Assembly: GCF_011769525.1 (NCBI RefSeq)
Contig: NZ_CP050440.1
Coordinates: forward strand, 6,449,501-6,513,500
Direction: 5' to 3'
Source: Tolypothrix sp. PCC 7910
GTDB lineage: Bacteria; Cyanobacteriota; Cyanobacteriia; Cyanobacteriales; Nostocaceae
DNA length: 64,000 bases
Shown here: in pieces, positions 9,480 through 19,098 of the stretch
Layout: every line of letters starts with the position of its first letter
How positions within the stretch are numbered: position 1 is the stretch's first letter
The notes under the pieces: model-generated
The model's input: the letters and a program-made list of their open reading frames with translations, nothing else
The model's database searches: none
What the model was told of the DNA's origin: nothing
Made by a program: the position numbers and the translations under genes

Positions 9480-10871
9480 ATGAGACTACCCAATCAACTA
9501 ACAACACCATCTCTGTTTCAGCAAATTCAATGGGTTGCCGATCCTGTAGGATATATGGAAACAGCAGCTCAGCAATATCCTGATATTTTTACTGGCAGGA
9601 TAGTAGGCTTTGGCGATACTGTTGTATTCTTGAACCATCCGCAAGCAATTCAAGAGCTTTTAACCAACGATAAAAAGAAGTTTACAGCGCCTGGTAAATT
9701 TAACTCAATTGGCAAGCCCATCTTTGGTAATTCTTCCATTGCGATGCTAGAAGGCGATTCTCACAAACGGCGGCGGCAACTGTTAATGCCTCCCTTTCAT
9801 GGAGAGCGAATGCGGAGTTACGGTGAGCTAATCTGTAATCTGAGTACACAAGTCTTTAGCCAGTTACCTATACAACAAACCTTTTCAACTTGTGTTGCCA
9901 TGCAGGATATAGCATTGCAAGTTATCTTAAAAGCTATTTTTGGCTTTTATGAAGGTGAACGTTACCAAAAAATCAAGCATCTCCTCGCTTCCTTGTTAGA
10001 TGTTTTTCAATCACCACTAACTTCTAGCTTTCTGATGTTTCCCGTCTTACAGAAAGATTTAGGAGCTTGGAGTATTTGGGGAAATTTTCTACGATTAAGA
10101 CAGCAAATTGATGAATTACTTTATACTGAAATCGCAGAACGTCGGCAACAATTTGATCCAAATCGTGTTGATATTCTCTCTTTAATGATGTCTGCAGTGG
10201 ATGCAGATGGCCAAACACTGACGGATGAGGAGTTGCGGAATGAGCTCATCACTCTAATGTTTGCTTCATACGAAACCACTGCAATATCTATGGCTTGGGC
10301 ATTTTACTGGATTCATTACAAGCCAGAAGTTCGTGAAAAATTACTTAAAGAACTGGATACACTAGGTGATTCTCCAGACCCTATGAGCATTTTCCGATTA
10401 CCTTATCTTACTGCCGTCTGTCATGAAAGTTTACGAATTCACCCAGTCTTAATGTTAACCTTGCCCAGAGTAGTACAAGAACCTGTTGAAGTACTAGGAT
10501 ATCCATTGCCGATTGGTACTGTTGTAGCTGGGTGTATTTATTTAACTCATCGCCGTCAGGATTTATATCCTCAACCCAGCGAATTTAAGCCAGAACGGTT
10601 TCTAGAGCGCCAATTTTCTCATTATGAGTTTCTACCTTTTGGTGGTGGCGCTCGTCGTTGTATCGGTGAAGCTTTAGCGATGTTTGAAATGAAACTAGTA
10701 ATAGCAACTATCCTATCCCAGTATCAACTAGCTTTAGCCGATCACAAACCAGAACAACTTCAACGTCGAGGTGTTGCTCTGGGAGCAAGCAGAGGAATTA
10801 AGATGCTAATTACCGGACGACGTGTGCGTCAAGAATCTCCACCAATTGTAGCAGCTGCATCAGCATCCTAG
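9480..10871 (+). CDS. Cytochrome P450, CYP110-like
   Basis: 463 residues, soluble type with no N-terminal membrane anchor. Heme loop FGGGARRCIG gives thiolate ligand C394, and the K-helix ExxR is E319-R322 in HESLR. In the I-helix the usual acid-Thr pair is E265-T266 (ASYETT). The overall sequence resembles the CYP110 family of cyanobacteria, tied to oxidation of fatty acids or terpenes. It lies 90 nt downstream of the terpene synthase in the same direction, so it probably oxidises that enzyme's hydrocarbon product. No ferredoxin or reductase gene is beside it; electrons must come from elsewhere. Confidence 0.9.
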   Translation: MRLPNQLTTPSLFQQIQWVADPVGYMETAAQQYPDIFTGRIVGFGDTVVFLNHPQAIQELLTNDKKKFTAPGKFNSIGKPIFGNSSIAMLEGDSHKRRRQLLMPPFHGERMRSYGELICNLSTQVFSQLPIQQTFSTCVAMQDIALQVILKAIFGFYEGERYQKIKHLLASLLDVFQSPLTSSFLMFPVLQKDLGAWSIWGNFLRLRQQIDELLYTEIAERRQQFDPNRVDILSLMMSAVDADGQTLTDEELRNELITLMFASYETTAISMAWAFYWIHYKPEVREKLLKELDTLGDSPDPMSIFRLPYLTAVCHESLRIHPVLMLTLPRVVQEPVEVLGYPLPIGTVVAGCIYLTHRRQDLYPQPSEFKPERFLERQFSHYEFLPFGGGARRCIGEALAMFEMKLVIATILSQYQLALADHKPEQLQRRGVALGASRGIKMLITGRRVRQESPPIVAAASAS

Positions 10872-10948
10872 AAAATCTTTTCACTCAATTAACAATAAAC
10901 AATTTTTGTAGAGTGGGCACCTCGATATCTCCAGCACTCACCCTACAG

Positions 10949-10988
10949 TTCAGCTACAGCTATTTACCTAAAAATAGCTGTAGCTGAA
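10949..10988. repeat. Perfect 17-nt inverted repeat between P450 and giant kinase
   Basis: TTCAGCTACAGCTATTT (10949-10965) pairs with AAATAGCTGTAGCTGAA (10972-10988) across a 6-nt loop. It sits between two convergent genes and may stop transcription from both, but neither side has a clear T run. Confidence 0.65.
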
Positions 10989-11068
10989 AGTTATGAGCTT
11001 TTACTTACAAATATGAGTTTTACCTGTCTAGCTGTGGCTTCTAAATTATCAGGTTTACAAATATCCTC

Positions 11069-14000
11069 TTAAATGGGAATTTCAATAACAAACTCAGTTC
11101 CCTCTCCTAGTACAGAATTGCAAATTAATTTCCCCTTATGTTTCTCTACAACTACTTGATAACTAATAGACAAACCTAAACCTGTACCACTCCCAACAGG
11201 TTTAGTAGTAAAAAATGGCTCAAATATTTTCTGAACTACTGCTTCTGTCATCCCACAGCCGTTATCAGCAATGCAAATTTGCACATTACTTGAGTTGCTT
11301 AATTGAGTCCGAATGCGAATTTGTGGTCTAGTTAATATTTCAGCATTTTTTTCTAAGAAATTTTGATGACTAAATTTTGAATTTTCTAAAGCATCAATTG
11401 CATTACTAATAATATTCATAAACACCTGATTTAGTTGCCCAGCATAACAACTAACTAGAGGTAGTTTGGCATATTCTTCAATAACCTCAATCTTAGGTAT
11501 TTCACTCTCTTCCTGAAATCGGTGCTGCAAAAGCATCAATGTATTAGTAATACCATCATGAATATCTACAGGTTTCATTTCAGCTTCATCTAGGCGAGAA
11601 AAATTACGCAAGCCTAGAACAATATTGCTAATTCGAGAACTACCAACTTTCATAGACTCAAGGATTTTAGGTAAGTCTTCGGCTAAAAAATCCAAGTCAA
11701 TTTCTGCCTTTTTATATTCTACTCTCGGTAAAGCAATATTAACTTCTTGCTGATAAATAGCAATCAATTCTAGCAAATGTTTAACATACTCGCTGGCATG
11801 AGTAATATTACCATATATAAAATTAATAGGATTATTAATTTCGTGTGCAATGCCTGCTACTACTTCTCCCAATGAAGACATTTTTTCGCTTTGAATTAAT
11901 TGCGTTTGTGTCTGCTGTAATTGTTGCAAAGCTTGTTGCAAATTTTGATTTTTATCTTCAATTTCTTGTGTTCTCTCTGCTATTTTTTCCTCTAAGTTAT
12001 AATTGTAATCTTCCAATCTGTGATTAGTTTGCGCCAAATTATGGTAGAGCATGGCATTTTCTAAAGAGATGGCAGCTTGAGTAGTTAATAGTTGGAGAAC
12101 ATTAATGCGATCGTGTGTAAAAGCTCCAGTAGTGAGATTATTTTCCAAATACAGAATACCTACTAATTTACCTTGATGAATAATTGGCAAACATAATAGA
12201 CTCTGTGGTTTTTCTCGAATAATATACGGTTCTCGTGCTAAAAAAGATACATTCTTAACCTCATCAACAACAAATATTTCTCTATGACGTTTAACATAGT
12301 TAATCAAAGTTACAGGTACATCAAGGCTAGATTCTAAAATACTTGCTGGAAAAGATATAGAGATGGATTCAGAAATCGAACTGACACTAACTGTAGCAAC
12401 TTTCAATTCTCCAGTATCACCTTCGCTCAAAATCAAAGACGATTTAGAAGCTCCAGCATTTTCCATAACAACTTGCATCAATATCGACATCAATTTATCT
12501 AGATCAATTTCTCCAGAGAGTGCTTGAGAAACTTTGATAATAGCTGTTAAATCTAGAGAGTCAGAAATACTGATTTTAGAACCTATTATAGTCTGATTAA
12601 AGCTTTGATGAGATATTGATTGCTCAATAGCAAAAGCAACTTTTTCGTTTGCTTGGTGACTTTGGCTATCTGGCTGAAGTATAGATGCAAGCAATCTGGG
12701 GTACCGGATCACCAAATCATCAACTTTAGCTTTTGCTCCCCAGCGACTATAGGCATAGTAGGAATCAATCAGATATATTTTGGCTATTTTCTCTTTTCCC
12801 CAAGCTAGATAGAATCTAGCTGCCAGCTCATTAGCCAAAGCTTCTTCATTGACATACTGATTTTCTTTAGCTAAAGATATAGCACGATCATAGCAATCTA
12901 TTGCTTCCAGATATTCACCCCTAACACGATACCTTTCTGCTTCTACTAAATAAAATTTATGTAAATAATTCATTGGGGCATGATATGCCCAAAACTTCAT
13001 TTTTTCCTGATGAGCTTGTATTGTGTCTAAAATCTGATTCTGTTCGGCTTGAGTGAAATTATTGTAGGCTGCTAATTTTGCTAGTGAATCATAAAAGTAG
13101 ACAAGCGGAAAAACTAAATTACCTACTCCACAATCTAAATAGTTAAAAGCTAATTTAGAATTTTCAATAGCTTGATCAAACTCATGAAATAGATAGCATA
13201 AATATATTTTGTTAAAATACAAATACAAAAGACCTATGCCATCTTTAACTTGCATTTTAATTGGCAGCATCTTTTCTTCATCATAAGCCTCACCAATCAA
13301 ACTACAGCGCTGTTCTGAACTTTGCAGCAAATTCAAAACGCTTTGACGATATACATGGTGCCAAATCAATACTCTCTCTTGCTTTATTTGAGATATAACA
13401 TTACTGTAGCTTGCCATTTCCAATGCCACTTCATTCAGTTCTCTACCAACGAAGTATGATGCATAAGAATGAGTATAAATACAATAGCTAGCAAATTCTA
13501 AATCACCTGTCTGCAATGCAGCAGAGTAACCTTCTAGTAAAGGATTTAATATTTCCTTGGTATGCTTTTTGCAATGTCTAATAGTGGCATAAAATATTTC
13601 TATAACTTTGGCTTTTAATTCTCCGACGTTAAACTTATTTGTGAGACTTAAAGCTAGGTTACCAAATTGATAACCAGATTCAATATCTCCCATCATCCCA
13701 CAAAGAATTAATCCATAAAGAACATAAGCAAAACTAGATAGGGGTGCATTACCATATTTGAGTGACAATTCTATTTGTTTTATAACTATTAAGGGAAAAT
13801 ATTGTGGAGCTGCTTGATATACAAAAGAAGATGAACTAGATATAATTCTGATTACAGCTAGGAATTTTGCATCTGTCATATTTGGTAAATGAATTAAGTC
13901 TTCTATATTTCTTTCACCAATATTTGATGTAATCTCTGCCATTGCTAGCTGAACATCTGATATTCCTGGATTTTCTGGAAACTCCACTCCCAACAATTTT

Positions 14001-16783
14001 ACAAAGTTTAATGCAGTATTAACTGAATTTAATGGTTGATTTTGTGCTCCATAGGCTTGAATCTTAACATCATAAACTTTAACTTTTTCTAACAGAGTTT
14101 TAGCCTGTAATAAGACTACATTAACTAATTGCTCCATCTGCTCAAATTCACCACATAAGTAAGCTGCTTCTGCTGCTGTCTCATACAACTTTAAAGTTAA
14201 TTGATACTTACTGATCCAACTATCATTTGGTAGCAGTTCAATTCCTATTTTTAAATATTTAATAGCTGCTGCATAAGCTGTTGAAGATAAAGCTTTAGTT
14301 CCTGCTATTAAATTCATTTGAGCTAGCTCTTCACGCTGATGCAAATCTGTGATTAGTTCTACAGCGATATTTAATTGATTAACAAGTTGAAAAATCTTCT
14401 CTTCTCTTTCTTCATCTGGAATATTAGACCATAGTAATAATCCAATTTTCAAGTGAATGTGCTTTCTTTGATCTTCAGGAATCAGAAAATAAGCTGCCTG
14501 TTGTACCCTATCATGTATAAATTTATATCTAGGAGTTTGGAAATTACTAGCTGATGATTGCTGTAAAGTTGGGCTAATAGAACTGTCTGTTGAAGTATGA
14601 CCTTCTTGAAACAACTTATATAGATCAGTCTGAGGTAATATTAGCCCTTCATGTAACGCTGACCATAATTTTGATGCAGTTTCAACTACAGATTTATCAT
14701 TAACAATCGCCAAAGTTTTCAAGTCAAATTCGTTACCAATGCAAGCAGCAAGTTGTAAAACTTCTTGTGTGAATATTGGTAATTTTCCTATTTGTAGCGC
14801 CATAAATTCTACAACATCATCTGTTAGCACTAATGTCTGTAGAGTTTCTAAATCGTATTGCCAAGAGCTAGTTCCAAAATTAAAGTTAATTATTCCATCT
14901 TGATGTAATGATTTCAAAAATTGATTAGTAAAGAATGGATTACCCTTGGTTTTAGAAAATACCATTTGGCTGAGAGGCAAAGCTTTCTCTTCTCGGCAAT
15001 GCAGAGTATCTGCAATTAAGCGATTTAAATGAGCTTGATTTAAAGGAGATAAAGTAATTTGATTAATAGTTACCCCTAAATTTTTCATTTCTTTAATTGT
15101 CAAAGAAAGTGGGTGTGCCTGAGCTACTTCGTTATCACGATATGCTCCAATAATTAGCAACCCGCCTGCCGTGCGATCGCTATTTGATGCCTGTGTCTCC
15201 TGTACGTCCCAAGCCTCTCCTTCAAAAATAGGATTCCAGATATTTTCTCTACTTTCCACCGACAATAAAGCAGAATTATTATTGTCTACTTTATTTTGAC
15301 TCATTAACAATTGAATAAACTTTAAAGAAGCTGTATCTGCCCATTGCAAGTCATCCAAAAACATTACTAGAGGATGCTCTTTAGTGCTAAATACCTGTAC
15401 AAATCTTTGAAACAGTAAATTAAACCGATTTTGAACAGCACTACCAGATAATTCAGCAACATTTGGCTGTTGACCAAGAATGTATTCTAGTTCAGGAATC
15501 ACATCAATAATTACCTGAGCTTGCTCACCTAAAACCGCAAGAATTTTGTTGCGCCACTTCTGTACCTGAACATCTGTTTCTAACAGTAACTGCCCAATTA
15601 AATCTCGAAATGCCTGCACTAGTCCTGACAAAGGAATATCCCTTTGGAATTGATCGAATTTACCTTTAATAAAGTAACTCTGTTGCCGCAAAATTGGCTT
15701 ATGAACTTCGTTAACCACAGCAGTTTTACCAATTCCAGAGAACCCAGCAACTAATATCATTTCTGTTGTTCCCCTGGTGACGCGCTCAAAAGCTGCTAGT
15801 AAAGTAGCAATTTCTGCTTGGCGGCCATAAAGTTTTTCCGGGATAACAAATCGGTCTGAGATATCTTTAAGTGCTAATTCAAAGCTTGTAATAGAAGCAG
15901 TTTTTTGCCATTGCTTAAAACAAAATTCTAAGTCATATCTGAGTCCGTAAGCACTCTGATAACGGTCTTCGGCATTTTTAGATATCAGCTTGTCGATAAT
16001 ATCAGACAAAATCGGAGGAATTTTGTTATTTGTACGGCTAGCTTTTGGTGGCTGTTTAGCAATATGACAGTAAACTAAATCCATTGCGTCAGTACTAATG
16101 AAGGGTAACTGTCCGGTCAGGAGTTCAAAGAAAGTTACACCTAAAGAATAAAAATCGGTGCGGTAGTCAATACCTCTATTCATTCTTCCTGTCTGTTCAG
16201 GAGATATATAAGCCAGCGTTCCTTCTAAAACATTAGGATTTCTTAGGGATTGAATTTCTCTAGATAAGAGAGTAGCGATACTAAAATCAATGATTTTGAC
16301 TTCTAGAGTAGTAGGGTTAATTAGAATATTGGCAGTCTTAATATCTTTGTGAATGATGCGACTGCGATGTAGTTCTTCTAGTGTAGATGTGATAGCTATA
16401 GCGATAGGGAAAAATTCTTGGAGAGATAGGCAATATTTTCCTGCACTTTTATAATGCTGTATCCAATCTTTCAGCGATATACCCCCGAAGTCTTCCATGA
16501 TTAGGGCATAGCTGTTACCATAAGTTTCCTGACTTAGAGGTTTAACTATTCCTGGAACTTTCAGGTTTTTGGTAATTGTGTATTGATTGCGGAATTGGGC
16601 TATTTCTTGGAAAGTCGGAAACTCGTTCCGCATCAATTTAATAATTACAGTTTTTTCATCTTGTTCTCTAATGCCTCGATATACTATGGTTTTGCTGCCA
16701 TTGTAAACTTGCTCTGTAATGCGATATCCACGAAGGGAGAGTATTTTATCAGATAATATATACATTGCAGCACAGTTAATCAT
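11069..16783 (-). CDS. Giant Ser/Thr kinase, AAA ATPase, GAF and histidine kinase protein
   Basis: 1,904 residues. Order: Hanks-type kinase (about 18-290; K49, catalytic HKD 145-147, metal motif DFS 166-168 in place of DFG), AAA/STAND-like ATPase (about 317-620; Walker A GFSGIGKT ending at K353-T354, Walker [11 protein letters not shown]), a long helical repeat region (about 700-1390), GAF domain (about 1430-1590), coiled coil, then HisKA with AHEINNP (phosphoacceptor H1647) and HATPase (DNGCGM, GTGLGLS). No membrane segment, so a cytosolic sensor. It has no receiver domain and no adjacent response regulator. A second ATG at residue 7 is also possible. It converges on the terpene synthase-P450 pair; published Nostoc terpene clusters carry a large signalling protein in this position, which suggests a functional tie. 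A close paralogue lies at 43564-48999. Confidence 0.92.
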   Translation of the reverse strand: MINCAAMYILSDKILSLRGYRITEQVYNGSKTIVYRGIREQDEKTVIIKLMRNEFPTFQEIAQFRNQYTITKNLKVPGIVKPLSQETYGNSYALIMEDFGGISLKDWIQHYKSAGKYCLSLQEFFPIAIAITSTLEELHRSRIIHKDIKTANILINPTTLEVKIIDFSIATLLSREIQSLRNPNVLEGTLAYISPEQTGRMNRGIDYRTDFYSLGVTFFELLTGQLPFISTDAMDLVYCHIAKQPPKASRTNNKIPPILSDIIDKLISKNAEDRYQSAYGLRYDLEFCFKQWQKTASITSFELALKDISDRFVIPEKLYGRQAEIATLLAAFERVTRGTTEMILVAGFSGIGKTAVVNEVHKPILRQQSYFIKGKFDQFQRDIPLSGLVQAFRDLIGQLLLETDVQVQKWRNKILAVLGEQAQVIIDVIPELEYILGQQPNVAELSGSAVQNRFNLLFQRFVQVFSTKEHPLVMFLDDLQWADTASLKFIQLLMSQNKVDNNNSALLSVESRENIWNPIFEGEAWDVQETQASNSDRTAGGLLIIGAYRDNEVAQAHPLSLTIKEMKNLGVTINQITLSPLNQAHLNRLIADTLHCREEKALPLSQMVFSKTKGNPFFTNQFLKSLHQDGIINFNFGTSSWQYDLETLQTLVLTDDVVEFMALQIGKLPIFTQEVLQLAACIGNEFDLKTLAIVNDKSVVETASKLWSALHEGLILPQTDLYKLFQEGHTSTDSSISPTLQQSSASNFQTPRYKFIHDRVQQAAYFLIPEDQRKHIHLKIGLLLWSNIPDEEREEKIFQLVNQLNIAVELITDLHQREELAQMNLIAGTKALSSTAYAAAIKYLKIGIELLPNDSWISKYQLTLKLYETAAEAAYLCGEFEQMEQLVNVVLLQAKTLLEKVKVYDVKIQAYGAQNQPLNSVNTALNFVKLLGVEFPENPGISDVQLAMAEITSNIGERNIEDLIHLPNMTDAKFLAVIRIISSSSSFVYQAAPQYFPLIVIKQIELSLKYGNAPLSSFAYVLYGLILCGMMGDIESGYQFGNLALSLTNKFNVGELKAKVIEIFYATIRHCKKHTKEILNPLLEGYSAALQTGDLEFASYCIYTHSYASYFVGRELNEVALEMASYSNVISQIKQERVLIWHHVYRQSVLNLLQSSEQRCSLIGEAYDEEKMLPIKMQVKDGIGLLYLYFNKIYLCYLFHEFDQAIENSKLAFNYLDCGVGNLVFPLVYFYDSLAKLAAYNNFTQAEQNQILDTIQAHQEKMKFWAYHAPMNYLHKFYLVEAERYRVRGEYLEAIDCYDRAISLAKENQYVNEEALANELAARFYLAWGKEKIAKIYLIDSYYAYSRWGAKAKVDDLVIRYPRLLASILQPDSQSHQANEKVAFAIEQSISHQSFNQTIIGSKISISDSLDLTAIIKVSQALSGEIDLDKLMSILMQVVMENAGASKSSLILSEGDTGELKVATVSVSSISESISISFPASILESSLDVPVTLINYVKRHREIFVVDEVKNVSFLAREPYIIREKPQSLLCLPIIHQGKLVGILYLENNLTTGAFTHDRINVLQLLTTQAAISLENAMLYHNLAQTNHRLEDYNYNLEEKIAERTQEIEDKNQNLQQALQQLQQTQTQLIQSEKMSSLGEVVAGIAHEINNPINFIYGNITHASEYVKHLLELIAIYQQEVNIALPRVEYKKAEIDLDFLAEDLPKILESMKVGSSRISNIVLGLRNFSRLDEAEMKPVDIHDGITNTLMLLQHRFQEESEIPKIEVIEEYAKLPLVSCYAGQLNQVFMNIISNAIDALENSKFSHQNFLEKNAEILTRPQIRIRTQLSNSSNVQICIADNGCGMTEAVVQKIFEPFFTTKPVGSGTGLGLSISYQVVVEKHKGKLICNSVLGEGTEFVIEIPI

Positions 16784-16924
16784 ATTATGGTTCTAATTTA
16801 GTATTCCCTTTAAATTACTCGTGTTATCACAATATTTTTGTAAATAGTTACCATTGTTGGTAGAAACATAGATAATCAATTTCAGTATATTTACTAATCT
16901 CTATAGCCGTAAGCATTCTTAAAA

Positions 16925-16965
16925 AGTTAGCTCTCCCACTTATTTAAAAAGTGAGAGAGCTAACT
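16925..16965 (-). terminator. Intrinsic terminator of the 2OG-Fe oxygenase gene
   Basis: A 16-nt stem with one mismatch (AGTTAGCTCTCCCACT with AGTGAGAGAGCTAACT). Read on the minus strand it is followed by TTTTTAAG, a proper T run, and it lies 75 nt past the stop codon of the 17040-17708 gene. Confidence 0.75.
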
Positions 16966-17039
16966 CTAGCTTATTTCCTTGCAATTACACTTACATTTAC
17001 TATCTACAGACCCAAGTTTGTTAACATTTACCTTTTTAG

Positions 17040-17708
17040 CTACTCAATCAGCAAACTTGGAGAAGTCAGTACAAACACATCTCTTGTGCCTGGGGCTGGC
17101 ATCTCTGGTTTAATTGGAGTAGTAAAGTGGAAAAACTCATGATCGTTGACTAATAAAAGTTCTCCAGGGTACAAAATTTTGTTAAAAATAGGTTTTTCTT
17201 TCTTGGCAGTATATAAATGTGTTTCTCCTCCGAGAATATTGTCTCTAGCCACAGAGAAGATACCGATAAAATCAGTTCCATCCTGATGAATTCCTTCCGG
17301 CGCTGGATTACCCAAATTGTCTGGTGAACAGGTAGTTCTAATCTGGTGTACTCCTATTTCTGCCTCTGGATGAAGTTTACAAGAATCAGTAAATGCTAAA
17401 ACAAGATTTTTAAATATATCAAGTTCTATGAGTGCATCATCTAATTCTGCAAACTCTCTTTTAATGTCTCCTACTAATGGATTATAGCTTTTGCTTTGGA
17501 ACAGATGACCATGAGGTAATTTAATTAATTTATCCTCAGTAATCGTGAACCTAGATAATCTTCTAGAACGATAGTTGCCTTTGATATAAGGATCAATAGG
17601 CATATCGTTAAAAAATGGTTTAAATCCTTCTAAATTAATAGAATTTACTTTTCTGACGGTAAACAGAAAAGCATATTCTAATTCCGTGGCTCCCCAGACT
17701 TTTTGCAT
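17040..17708 (-). CDS. 2OG-Fe(II) dioxygenase family protein (PF10014-like)
   Basis: 222 residues, cytosolic, close to the length of bacterial amino-acid hydroxylases of the 2OG-Fe_Oxy_2 family (for example isoleucine 4-hydroxylase). Iron ligands fit H141 and D143 in GIHQDGTDF and H194 in HEFFHFTTPI, with R209 (GTRDVF) as the likely 2-oxoglutarate anchor. The reaction would be hydroxylation of a small molecule, perhaps a free amino acid; the substrate is unknown. The gene stands alone: the giant kinase starts about 260 nt downstream on the same strand and an intrinsic terminator separates them. Confidence 0.75.
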   Translation of the reverse strand: MQKVWGATELEYAFLFTVRKVNSINLEGFKPFFNDMPIDPYIKGNYRSRRLSRFTITEDKLIKLPHGHLFQSKSYNPLVGDIKREFAELDDALIELDIFKNLVLAFTDSCKLHPEAEIGVHQIRTTCSPDNLGNPAPEGIHQDGTDFIGIFSVARDNILGGETHLYTAKKEKPIFNKILYPGELLLVNDHEFFHFTTPIKPEMPAPGTRDVFVLTSPSLLIE

Positions 17709-18243
17709 AGGATTTACCTACTTGCACTTTGCAATCCTCCCGCTTCTTTCTCTTAGGAGGCTGATAATATCTATTTTATGCTACTTTTTATTAAAATGTC
17801 GTAAAAATAACTACATAAATTGTCAATTAATGATATAGAAGTATGACTTTGAGTAAAATCTACCCCTAGCAGTACTAGAGCAGAATTAAAGTATATTTAT
17901 TATTCATTGGGCGTGTCAGTACCAAAAATTACATAGTTGTTTTCAGCGATTGACTGACTAACCAACCCCAAACGTTGAAATATTTATAACCAGCAGCTTT
18001 GGCGATCGCAGTATAATGTACCAATTTAAGGCGGTACGTTCAGGCGGGTCAAGAATTGCTGCTTCAAACTTCTACAAAACAACTGCAATCACAAGCCTGA
18101 GAGAGTTCAAATATAGCCAAATCAAAGTATATTGATGAGAGGCAAAGTATAAAGAAAAAATTAAAATTTAGAGCTTGCCAAAAGCAGACTCAGACAAATT
18201 TTTTGCCTGTGCATTACTGATATATTGATGACGCATCACTTAA
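17709..18243. other. 535-nt spacer upstream of sfsA
   Basis: Apart from the possible gene remnant at 17929-18043 I see only AT-rich sequence. It holds the promoters of the oxygenase gene (minus) and sfsA (plus). Confidence 0.4.
17929..18043 (-). pseudogene. Possible remnant of a small protein gene
   Basis: A minus-strand frame in this stretch reads LKLVHYTAIAKAAGYKYFNV then WGWLVSQSLKTTM and a stop. The composition looks protein-like rather than random, but there is no start codon with a ribosome site and an in-frame stop precedes it, so it would be a decayed gene tail. I do not recognise the family. Low confidence. Confidence 0.25.
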
Positions 18244-18969
18244 ATGATTGATTGGCTTTATAACTACCCACTTCTTTATCCAGGTATTTTACTCAAGCGC
18301 TACAAGCGCTTTTTTGCTGATGTTCAACTTGCTTCTGGGGAGGTGGTAACAGCACATTGTCCCAATACAGGGCCAATGACTGGAGTATCAACTATTGGGA
18401 GTTTGGTACAACTGTCACTCAGTGATAATCCTAACCGCAAGCTAGCTTACACTCTCGAATTAATTCAGGTGCATGATAATGAACCGACTTGGGTAGGTGT
18501 GAATACTGCGTTACCAAATCGGGTAATTAAGTTAGCTTTAGCAAAACGTCTGTTTCCAGAGTTAGGTGACTATAATCACATCAAAGGTGAGGTGGTTTAT
18601 GGTCAAGATAAAAAAAGCCGCGTGGATTTTTTATTGACAGGAAGCGAGCAAGAACGCCCAATTTATTTAGAGGTGAAAAATACCACTTTCTCTGAAGGGA
18701 GGTTAGCTCTATTTCCTGACACAGAAACCACAAGGGGACAAAAGCACTTACGAGAACTGATGGCGCTATTACCTGTAACTCGTGCGGTAATGCTGTACTT
18801 TATTAATCGCAGTGATTGTACAGAGTTTGCTCCAGGCGATATGACAGATCCTATATATGGTAAGTTGTTGCGGGATGCGATCGCACTTGGTTTGGAAGTT
18901 TTACCCTGCCGTTTTGATGTCTGTCCAGAAGGTATCCGTTATTTAGGTTTAGCAAAACTGAAAATTTAG
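18244..18969 (+). CDS. sfsA: SfsA family protein (DNA/RNA nuclease, sugar fermentation stimulation)
   Basis: 241 residues, full length for SfsA. The N-terminal OB-like part contains AHCPNTGPMTG and the C-terminal nuclease-like core has the PD-(D/E)xK-like run YLEVKNTTF with FPDTETTRGQKHLREL. SfsA was named for an effect on maltose metabolism in E. coli; its biochemical role is still unclear, with nucleic-acid binding or cleavage proposed. The ATG opens MIDWLYNYPLLYPGIL, the usual start. It stands alone, and convergent to the sugar kinase downstream. Confidence 0.9.
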   Translation: MIDWLYNYPLLYPGILLKRYKRFFADVQLASGEVVTAHCPNTGPMTGVSTIGSLVQLSLSDNPNRKLAYTLELIQVHDNEPTWVGVNTALPNRVIKLALAKRLFPELGDYNHIKGEVVYGQDKKSRVDFLLTGSEQERPIYLEVKNTTFSEGRLALFPDTETTRGQKHLRELMALLPVTRAVMLYFINRSDCTEFAPGDMTDPIYGKLLRDAIALGLEVLPCRFDVCPEGIRYLGLAKLKI

Positions 18970-19075
18970 TGAAAAGTCCAAAGTCCAGAGTCAATAGTAA
19001 ATGTGAAATATCTCTCTTAACAATGGTTAGTTTTTAGTGTTTGCGGGGCAAGGGGGACAAAGGAGAAATAACCCA

Positions 19076-19098
19076 ATGCCCGATGCCCAATGCCCAAT
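19076..19098. repeat. AATGCCC heptamer tandem repeat
   Basis: About three AATGCCC/GATGCCC units fill the short gap between the convergent sfsA and sugar kinase genes and reach the kinase stop codon. Confidence 0.75.
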
